NCBI GenBank assembly: GCA_021778125.1 | Contig: JAJYCT010000007.1 | Coordinates: 1-38,840, forward strand | Length of the DNA: 38,840 bases | Origin: Myxococcales bacterium | Lineage (GTDB): Bacteria; Myxococcota_A; Polyangia; Polyangiales; Polyangiaceae | Direction of reading: 5' to 3' | Shown here: piece by piece, positions 26,090 through 32,483 of the stretch | Numbering within the stretch: position 1 is the stretch's first letter | How the letters are laid out: each line of letters opens with the position of its first letter | Position numbers and translations under genes: made by a program | Notes under the pieces: generated by a model | Databases searched by the model: none | Told to the model about the DNA's origin: nothing | What the model saw: the letters and a program-made list of their open reading frames with translations, nothing else

Positions 26090-27640
26090 TCAGAACAGCT
26101 CGCCGATCCGCCTCGCCAGGCTCCCCGCGCCGAACACCAGGCGCACGCCGCGCTGCAGCCAGTGGAAGCTCCTGGCGGTGTAGGGGAACCAGTACGGATC
26201 GCGCGCCGGGCCGCGCACGCGCTCGAAGCTCACGTGCTTGCGGTGGCACATGTCGCGCAGCCCCTCGACGCCGTGCACGCGCCCGAAGCCGGACTGCTTG
26301 ATCCCGCCGAAGGGCGCCTCGACGGCCGCGTAGTTCGACAGCACGTCGTTGACGACGACGCTGCCCGCCTCGAGGCGCTCGGCCAGGTGCCGCGCGCGCG
26401 ACGACGAACGCGTGAAAACGTACGCGTTGAGGCCCAGGGGCGAGTCGTTCGCGAGCACGAGCGCCTCGTCGTCGGAGCGCACCTTCATGAACGGGACGAT
26501 CGGCCCGAAGATCTCCTCGCGCATGACCGTCATCGTGGCGTCGCAGTCGGCGAGCACCGTGGGCTGGAAGAACTGCCCGGGCCCGGCCTTGCCGCCGCAC
26601 ACGACGCGCGCGCCCTTGCGCAGCGCGTCGTCGACGTGGCGCCGGACGATGTCGATCTGCTTGGGGAAGATGATCGCGCCGACGTCGACGAAGTCGCGCG
26701 CGGGATCGCCCTGGCGCAGGCCCGCCGCGAGCGTCGCGACCCGGTCGAGCAGCGGCTGGTAGACCGCTTCGTGGGCGTAGACGCGCTCGACCGAGATGCA
26801 GACCTGCCCGCTGTTGGCGAAGCCGCCCCACACGATGGCGTTCGCGGCGCGCTCCAGATCGCAGTCCTCGCACGCGAGCAGCGGCGCCTTGCCGCCGAGC
26901 TCCATGGTGCAGGGCACGAGGCGCTGCCCGCACGCCGCCGCGACGCGCCGTCCGGTCTCGACCGCGCCGGTGAACACGCAGAAGTCGATCCCTGCGTCGA
27001 TGAGCGCCTGGCCCGTGGGGCCGTGGCCGACGACGACCGCGAACAGGTCCTCGGGGAGCCCCGTCGAGTCGTAGATCTTCTTGGCCTCGAGCATCACCAG
27101 CGGCGTGACCTCGCTCGGCTTCACGACGCACGCGTTGCCCGCGGCGAGCGCCTCGACGACGCTGCCCATCGGGATGACGAGCGGGAAGTTCCACGGCGAG
27201 ATGACGCCCACGACGCCGCGCGGCTCGTGGCGGACCTCGCTGGCCCGGTGCTTGAGCAGGTGCAGGTCCAGGCGCTCGGGCGCGAGGGCGGCGGGCGCGT
27301 GCTTGCAGATCCAGCCGAGGTGGTCGAGCAGCGTCGTGACCTCGTGCACGAGCGCCTCGTGGCGCGGCTTGCCGCACTCGCGCGAGATCACCTCGACCAG
27401 ATCCTCGGCGTGCTCGGCGAGCGCGTCACGCAGCCGGGCGAGGCGCGCCATCCGCTCGCCCACAGGCAGGACCGCCCAGGCACGCTGCGCCTTGCGGGCG
27501 CGTGCGACGACGCGGCGCACCTCCTCGTCGGACGCGACGGCGAGCTCGGCGAGCAGCTCGCCGCTCGCGGGCGCATAGGAGCGCACCGTGTCCACGGTGC
27601 GCTCGAGCCTCGAGCCGCCGCCTTCTGCGAGCTGTCCCAT
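26090..27640 (-). CDS. NAD(P)-dependent aldehyde dehydrogenase
   Basis: 516 residues. It oxidises an aldehyde to the acid through a cysteine thioester. Family motifs in order: the nucleotide-binding segment SPWNFPLVIP with VVKPSEVTPL, the FTGAVETGRRVA turn, the catalytic base Glu247 in MELGGKAPLL and the nucleophile Cys281 in NSGQVCISVERV. The EIFGPIVPFM and NDVLSNYAAVEAPFGGIKQS segments complete the fold. The absence of an N-terminal signal puts it in the cytoplasm. The C-terminal extension with WFPYTARSFHWLQRGVRLVF resembles membrane-associating tails of fatty-aldehyde-type members, so a lipid aldehyde substrate is possible. The ATG at 27640 is divergent from a lipoprotein gene, sharing a 24-bp palindromic intergenic region. 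Confidence 0.93.
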   Translation of the reverse strand: MGQLAEGGGSRLERTVDTVRSYAPASGELLAELAVASDEEVRRVVARARKAQRAWAVLPVGERMARLARLRDALAEHAEDLVEVISRECGKPRHEALVHEVTTLLDHLGWICKHAPAALAPERLDLHLLKHRASEVRHEPRGVVGVISPWNFPLVIPMGSVVEALAAGNACVVKPSEVTPLVMLEAKKIYDSTGLPEDLFAVVVGHGPTGQALIDAGIDFCVFTGAVETGRRVAAACGQRLVPCTMELGGKAPLLACEDCDLERAANAIVWGGFANSGQVCISVERVYAHEAVYQPLLDRVATLAAGLRQGDPARDFVDVGAIIFPKQIDIVRRHVDDALRKGARVVCGGKAGPGQFFQPTVLADCDATMTVMREEIFGPIVPFMKVRSDDEALVLANDSPLGLNAYVFTRSSSRARHLAERLEAGSVVVNDVLSNYAAVEAPFGGIKQSGFGRVHGVEGLRDMCHRKHVSFERVRGPARDPYWFPYTARSFHWLQRGVRLVFGAGSLARRIGELF

Positions 27641-27646
27641 GCGACT

Positions 27647-27660
27647 GAGAGTACACTCTC
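27647..27660. promoter_or_regulatory. Palindrome / overlapping bidirectional promoter
   Basis: GAGAGT-AC-ACTCTC fills the middle of the 24-bp gap between the aldehyde dehydrogenase start (27640, minus) and the lipoprotein start (27665, plus). On the plus strand it contains TACACT (27652-27657) and on the minus strand TACTCT (27653-27648); each ends exactly seven bases before the corresponding start codon. It could be two overlapping -10 elements, an operator, or both. Confidence 0.45.
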
Positions 27661-27664
27661 GGCC

Positions 27665-28159
27665 GTGCGATCCCGCCTTGCCCTTGCGGTGCTCCTCGCG
27701 TCCGGCGTTGCGTGCGCCCCCGGCGACGGGGTGCGCGTCCAGACGATCAGCCTCGAGAGGCCGCCGGAGGGCGTGGGGCTCCCGCCCCCCGCCGACTACA
27801 CCCCCTGCTGGTCCGGGCAGGCGAAAGGCTACGACACCGACGGCGACGGTCGCACCGACCGGGTCCGAGTGACCTTCCAGGGCAAGGAGCGCTGCTACGG
27901 GGAGGACTCCAACCACAACGGGCGCGTGGACACCTGGGACGTGCTCGACGAGAGCGGGCGGCTCGCGCAGCGGGCGCATGACAGCGACGAGGACGGCACG
28001 GTCGACCAGCGCTGGACGTTCGACGCAACGCGCAAGGGGTGCGCCTCGGTGCTGCTCGACCGCGACGGGGACGGCGTCGTGGACACGACCGGAGCCGTCG
28101 ACATCTGCCACGCCCCGGGCACCCCCGCCGCCGTCGGGGGCCTGCCTCCGGGGAACTGA
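27665..28159 (+). CDS. Lipoprotein with calcium-binding-type DxDxDG repeats
   Basis: 164 residues from a GTG at 27665 that gives a short signal (RSRLALAVLLASG) and lipobox GVAC. The mature domain carries four acidic loops: DTDGDGRTD, DSNHNGRVD, DSDEDGTVD and DRDGDGVVD. This D-x-D-x-D-G-x-x-D spacing is that of EF-hand-like and thrombospondin type 3 calcium-binding loops, so calcium binding outside the cytoplasm is likely. Paired cysteines (CWSGQ, KERCYG, KGCAS, DICHA) suggest disulfides. No enzymatic motif. It is divergent from the aldehyde dehydrogenase across a 24-bp palindromic region and may be expressed from a leaderless message. Confidence 0.8.
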   Translation: MRSRLALAVLLASGVACAPGDGVRVQTISLERPPEGVGLPPPADYTPCWSGQAKGYDTDGDGRTDRVRVTFQGKERCYGEDSNHNGRVDTWDVLDESGRLAQRAHDSDEDGTVDQRWTFDATRKGCASVLLDRDGDGVVDTTGAVDICHAPGTPAAVGGLPPGN

Positions 28160-28221
28160 CCGCTGCCCGGCCGCCTCCACGGAGACGCAGTCGTGCTCGC
28201 GCTCACCTGCTCGAGATCGTG

Positions 28222-28227
28222 TAGCAT
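28222..28227 (+). promoter_or_regulatory. Possible -10 element of the kinase gene
   Basis: TAGCAT, nine bases before the ATG at 28237. There is no Shine-Dalgarno sequence between it and the start, so a transcript beginning near the ATG is suggested. No clear -35 element. Confidence 0.35.
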
Positions 28228-28236
28228 TCCAGCCGG

Positions 28237-29922
28237 ATGGACCAGCTTGCCCCGGAAGACCTCGTCGACGAGTGGTCGGATCTGTCGGCCAGCTCGCTCG
28301 GCTCTGGCGCGCAGCTGGGTCGCTACGAGCTACTGCTGCCCATCGCGCAGGGGGGCATGGCACGTGTGTGGGCAGCCCGCCAGCGCGGGCAGCGCGGCTT
28401 CCAGAAGATCGTCGCCATCAAGACGATCCTGCCGCATCTGGCGCACAACCCCGAGTTCGAGCGCATGTTCCTCGACGAGGCGCGCATCGCGGCGGGGGTG
28501 CACCACCCGAACGTAACGGAGATCTACGAGCTCGGCGAAGAGGGCAAGGTGCTCTACCTCGCCATGGAGTGGGTCAACGGCGACTCGCTCATGAACGTGC
28601 TCAAGGGCGGCACCAAGGTCGCCTCGCCGATCGACGCCCGCCTGGCCGCGCGGATCGTCGCCGACGCGTGCGCCGGCCTGCACGCGGCCCACGAGCTGAC
28701 CGACGACGACGGCAAGCTGCTCAAGGTCGTGCATCGCGACGTCAGCCCGCACAACCTGCTCGTCTCCATCGAGGGCAACGTCAAGGTGACCGACTTCGGC
28801 GTCGCCAAGGCATACGGCCAGTCGCAGCAGGAGACGGCGGCCGGGCAGGTCAAGGGCAAGGTCGCGTACATGGCGCCCGAGTACATCGGCGGGCTGCCGT
28901 TCGATCGCCGGGCCGACGTCTTCGCCGCGGGCTGCCTGCTGTACGAGACGGTGACCGGGCTGCGACCGTTCCGCGGCGAGAGCGATCCGCAGGTCATGCA
29001 GGCGGTGCTGCGCGGCACCTACGATCCGCCCGCGAGCGTCGTGAAGGGGATCGCTCCCGAGCTCACTGGCGTCATCGACCGCGCCCTTGCCGGCGATCCC
29101 GCCAAGCGCTTCGCGTCGGCCGAGGCCATGCGCGTCGCGCTCGAAGAGTATCTCGCCCGGAGCGGCCCGGTCGTCACGTCGACGCAGGTGGGCGCGCTCG
29201 TACGGCAGCGACTCGGGCCCGCGATCGACAAGCGGCGCGAGCACGTGAAGGCCGCCCTCGCGACGCTGCAGAGCCACGAGTCTTCGGCGGGCACTCCGCG
29301 CGTGCTGCCCGCCGCGGGTCACACGCCGTCGAAGCCGCAGCCTGTGTCGCGAAGCGGTGTCCAGACGGCGGCGCTGCAGGGCCCTCCGCCTCCGCCCCCG
29401 ATGCGGCCCAGGACGGCGAGCCTGTCGGGGCAGACCGGCTCGGCGGTGGGGGCGCCCGCGCCCGTCGCCGCCGTCGCGCCCGTGGCCACGGCAGGGACCC
29501 CTGCGTCCGCGGCGGCGGTGCCCGCGGCATCGCCCGCGCCGTCGAGCGGCAAGTACCTGCTCGCCGCCGTCGCGGGCATCGCGTTCGCGCTCGTGTTCGG
29601 CGTGCTCGCGCTGCTCGTGTGGCTCAAGATGCAGCCCGCCGCGTCCGTTGCCCCGCCGGCGCCCGCCACGGCGGCGAAGCCGCCGGCCGTGCCCCCGTCG
29701 CCGCCTCCGAGCGCGGAGGCGTCGAGCGCGCCTTCCGCTGCGACGGCCGTCCACGCTGCGTCGGCGGTGCCCGCGGCGCCCGGGCCGAGCACGTTCAACA
29801 TCGATGAGCTGCCCACCGCACGGCCCACGACGGTCTGGACGCCGCCGGCTGCCCCGGTCGTCAAGGCGCCGGCCGCTCCGGCCTCCACCCACGCGCCCGC
29901 CCTCCCCGCGAACCCCTACTAG
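28237..29922 (+). CDS. Membrane-anchored Ser/Thr protein kinase (PknB/Hanks type)
   Basis: 561 residues. The kinase domain covers residues of about 30-305: glycine-rich loop AQGGMARVW (the first glycine is replaced by alanine), ATP-binding Lys62 in VAIK, catalytic loop HRDVSPHNLL with Asp168, metal-binding Asp186 in DFG, and APE at Glu215. All key catalytic residues are present, so an active kinase is expected. A Pro/Ala-rich linker (about 345-435) leads to one transmembrane helix (about 440-463, YLLAAVAGIAFALVFGVLAL) and a Pro/Ala-rich periplasmic tail without a recognised sensor domain. Substrates are unknown. The next two genes, a PEGA/TPR membrane protein and a lipoprotein, follow closely and may form one functional group with it. 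Confidence 0.94.
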   Translation: MDQLAPEDLVDEWSDLSASSLGSGAQLGRYELLLPIAQGGMARVWAARQRGQRGFQKIVAIKTILPHLAHNPEFERMFLDEARIAAGVHHPNVTEIYELGEEGKVLYLAMEWVNGDSLMNVLKGGTKVASPIDARLAARIVADACAGLHAAHELTDDDGKLLKVVHRDVSPHNLLVSIEGNVKVTDFGVAKAYGQSQQETAAGQVKGKVAYMAPEYIGGLPFDRRADVFAAGCLLYETVTGLRPFRGESDPQVMQAVLRGTYDPPASVVKGIAPELTGVIDRALAGDPAKRFASAEAMRVALEEYLARSGPVVTSTQVGALVRQRLGPAIDKRREHVKAALATLQSHESSAGTPRVLPAAGHTPSKPQPVSRSGVQTAALQGPPPPPPMRPRTASLSGQTGSAVGAPAPVAAVAPVATAGTPASAAAVPAASPAPSSGKYLLAAVAGIAFALVFGVLALLVWLKMQPAASVAPPAPATAAKPPAVPPSPPPSAEASSAPSAATAVHAASAVPAAPGPSTFNIDELPTARPTTVWTPPAAPVVKAPAAPASTHAPALPANPY

Positions 29923-29956
29923 CACCGACTATTTCGAGCTCAGGCTCCGGGTCGGG

Positions 29957-29962
29957 TACCCT
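29957..29962 (+). promoter_or_regulatory. Possible -10 element of the PEGA/TPR gene
   Basis: TACCCT, within the palindrome GGGTACCC, nine bases before the ATG at 29972. A weak match (3/6), noted because its position repeats that of the neighbouring genes. Confidence 0.25.
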
Positions 29963-29971
29963 GGACAGACG

Positions 29972-30919
29972 ATGACCTCTCGTGCCCTCCTTGCTTCGGC
30001 GCTCACGCTCGGGCTCGCGCTCCGGGCCGGCGTCGCGATGGCGCAGGCCCCCGCGGCCTCTGCCGACGACGCCACCGCGGTTGCCGCGCGCACGCAGTAC
30101 AACGCCGGCACCAAGGCCTTCGCCGAGCAGCGCTACGCCGAGGCTGCGCTCGCCTTCGAAGCGGCCGCGGAGGCGAAGCCGAGCCCCATCGCGCTCTTCA
30201 CGGCCGCGCTGTCGTGGGACCGCACCAACGCGCCGGATCGCGCCGCCGACGACTACGCGCGATCGATCGCGCTCCCGGGGCTTCCCCCCGACAAGACGGC
30301 GCAGGCCAAGGATCGCCTCGCGGTGCTCGAGGGGACGCTGGGCGCGCTGAGCGTCGCGGGCGCCGACGGCACGCGGGTACAGCTCGACGCCAACACCGAC
30401 CGCCCCGTGCCGGCGACGCTGCATGGCGCCGCGGGCGTGCACACGCTGACGGTGCAGGTCCCAGGCGGAGCGATCGAGCGGCGGCCCGTCGTGCTCGAGC
30501 GCGGAAAGACCACGGCCCTCGATCTCGCCTCCGCGCCGCCTCCGCCCGCGAGCGCGGCCCCTGCGCCCGCCCCGTCCCCCGCGCCCGCGCCGCCGCCACC
30601 TCCCGCGCCCCCGGGCGGAGGCTGGATGAAGACGGCAGGCGTCGCGGCCATCGGCGCCGGGAGCGGGGCGTTGCTCGCCGGCGTCGTCCTGGCCCTCGAG
30701 GCCGTCGACGCCAAGAACGCGTACCAGGCCGCGCCCGCGCAGGCGACCTACGACCACGCGTCGGCCCTGCAGACGTGGACCAACGTGGCCTTCATCGCGG
30801 GCGGAGTGCTCGCTGCCGGCGGCATCGCGCTGGTCGTGTGGCCGCACAAGAGCGGCGAGCCCGCCACGGCCCAGGTGGGCCTCACGCCCGGCGGCCTCTC
30901 CGTGAAGGGAGCGTTCTGA
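29972..30919 (+). CDS. Exported TPR/PEGA-domain membrane protein
   Basis: 315 residues. The N-terminus has a signal peptide (SRALLASALTLGLALRAGVAMAQA). Next is a TPR-like helical region (YNAGTKAFAEQRYAEAALAF; AALSWDRTNAPDRAADDYARS). A PEGA-type beta domain follows (GALSVAGADGTRVQLDANTD, ending in RRPVVLERGKTTALDL), then a Pro/Ala linker and two transmembrane helices near the end (GVAAIGAGSGALLAGVVLAL and VAFIAGGVLAAGGIALVVW). PEGA domains are surface or periplasmic binding modules; this architecture is common in myxobacteria next to Ser/Thr kinases. Its stop overlaps the next gene's ATG (TGATG), so the two are translationally coupled. No catalytic site. Confidence 0.82.
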   Translation: MTSRALLASALTLGLALRAGVAMAQAPAASADDATAVAARTQYNAGTKAFAEQRYAEAALAFEAAAEAKPSPIALFTAALSWDRTNAPDRAADDYARSIALPGLPPDKTAQAKDRLAVLEGTLGALSVAGADGTRVQLDANTDRPVPATLHGAAGVHTLTVQVPGGAIERRPVVLERGKTTALDLASAPPPPASAAPAPAPSPAPAPPPPPAPPGGGWMKTAGVAAIGAGSGALLAGVVLALEAVDAKNAYQAAPAQATYDHASALQTWTNVAFIAGGVLAAGGIALVVWPHKSGEPATAQVGLTPGGLSVKGAF

Positions 30920-32457
30920 TGCGACGTCCTTCCACGCGGCGTTTCGCGGCGCTCGGCCTCTTCGCGAGCGCCACCGGGATCTTCACGGCGATCGGGTGCT
31001 CCCTGAACCTGGACTCGTCGCTCATGAACCGCGACGGCGGCGGAAGCGACGCCGGGGCGCTCGAGGCCGAGGCGGTGCCGTCCGACGCCCAGGGCGACAC
31101 GGCGAAGCCCGTCGACGGCGCGTCCACCGACGGGGCGATGATGGGAGGCGGGATGGGCGAGTGCTCTACCGACGCCGACTGCCAGGGCGATGGGGGGACG
31201 GGCGCCGAGGCGGGCGGCTGCGTCGCGTCAGCTACGTGCGACACCACCTGGCACCTGTGCGTTCTCGACGTGTGCCCGACCTCGGCGTGCCAGGCGTCGG
31301 TGTGCCTGCCATCGTCGACGTGCTCACTGCCGGCCACCTACGGCTTCTCGACGACGAGCTTCTCGGTGAGCTACGGCGGCGTCATCGGGGCCGGGCCGAC
31401 CTACGCGATCGCAGCCGCGTGGCCGTTCGTGTTCGTGGCCACCAACAACGGAGTCATCGCCTACAACGTGGTCGATCCGACTAGCGGCACGCCGCCCGTC
31501 GTGCCGGTCCACGGCGTGCCGTTCGTCCCGCTCGCCGTCGTGGCGGTCGGGCGCCGCGTCTACTTCGTGACCGACACCCAGGGGGCCGGGCCGAGCTACC
31601 ACCAGGCCATCGCGTGGGTGGACGTTCCGCAGAACCCGTTCGTCACCTCCTTCGAGGCGAGCTCGGCGTGGGTGTCCACCAACCAGTTCGCCGTCCAGAA
31701 CGTGCTCACCAACGGCGCGAGCGGCTTGTTCCTCGCATACGGGAGCGCCCAGCTCGAGCCCGTCGCGAATGTGCAGCCCCCCCTAGGCGACCTGTCCGCG
31801 ATCACCGCGTACGCGAACGCCGGGCTCCCCATGGGGGCGTACTTCGTGGCGTCCACCGGGCCACGCCTGCTGTCGTACCGGTACGACGGCACCGCACATT
31901 TTCCGAACTTCGCGCTCATCACGAAGGCCGGCACGTCGCTGGCCCAGGCCAACCCCGAGCAGACGCTGAGCGCCTGGGGCCCGATGGACGGCCAGGCCAG
32001 CTTCGCGACCGGCGGCGACGGCAGCGTGGTGTACGAGGGGGCGATTCTCAACGAGCTCGACGCCGGCGGGAGCAACGGCCTCGCGACGGCGCGCCTGTCG
32101 TGGCTGATCGACTCGGCCACCGGCGGCAACATCGACACCAGCACGTACGTCGATCTGGTGCACTACTCGCCGCCGGCCAACGCTCAGGTCGTGGGGCCCA
32201 CCGCGTGGGTCGACCCGAAGACGGCATTGGCCCTGGTCGCGCCGAGCGCGCTGCAGACGAACAGCACGGTCGTGCAGGTCGCCAACCGGACGCCGCCCGG
32301 GCTCGCGCCGGGCAAGAAGCAGCTGCTCTCGGTGGCGCCGAGCGCGCTCGGCGTCAGCGCGTCGAACGGGTTCGCGTACGCCCTGGCGCAAGACGATCCG
32401 AGCAACCAGACGTGCACCGTCTACGAGTTCGCGCCCTCGTGCGGCAGCGGCGACTGA
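30919..32457 (+). CDS. Cys-rich lipoprotein, possibly beta-propeller-like
   Basis: 512 residues. Signal with lipobox AIGC (hydrophobic LGLFASATGIFTA before it). An Asp/Gly/Ala-rich linker (about residues 30-75) is followed by a compact Cys-rich segment of about ten cysteines (CSTDADCQ; CDTTWHLCVLDVC; CQASVCLPSSTC), as in many Polyangiales surface lipoproteins. The remaining 370 residues are repetitive beta-strand sequence (YAIAAAWPFVFVATNNGVIAY; LAVVAVGRRVYFVTDT; ALVAPSALQTNSTVVQV), which suggests a beta-propeller or similar, but no named repeat is recognised. It overlaps the PEGA/TPR gene by one base and is convergent with the phosphorylase gene. Confidence 0.75.
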   Translation: MRRPSTRRFAALGLFASATGIFTAIGCSLNLDSSLMNRDGGGSDAGALEAEAVPSDAQGDTAKPVDGASTDGAMMGGGMGECSTDADCQGDGGTGAEAGGCVASATCDTTWHLCVLDVCPTSACQASVCLPSSTCSLPATYGFSTTSFSVSYGGVIGAGPTYAIAAAWPFVFVATNNGVIAYNVVDPTSGTPPVVPVHGVPFVPLAVVAVGRRVYFVTDTQGAGPSYHQAIAWVDVPQNPFVTSFEASSAWVSTNQFAVQNVLTNGASGLFLAYGSAQLEPVANVQPPLGDLSAITAYANAGLPMGAYFVASTGPRLLSYRYDGTAHFPNFALITKAGTSLAQANPEQTLSAWGPMDGQASFATGGDGSVVYEGAILNELDAGGSNGLATARLSWLIDSATGGNIDTSTYVDLVHYSPPANAQVVGPTAWVDPKTALALVAPSALQTNSTVVQVANRTPPGLAPGKKQLLSVAPSALGVSASNGFAYALAQDDPSNQTCTVYEFAPSCGSGD

Positions 32458-32483
32458 AACGGGCCGCCGACACGCGGGGGGCG

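Noticed and set aside
28330-29925. Long minus-strand frame opposite the Ser/Thr kinase
   Set aside because: The plus strand carries all kinase motifs in order; the antisense translation is Arg/Gly-rich and featureless.
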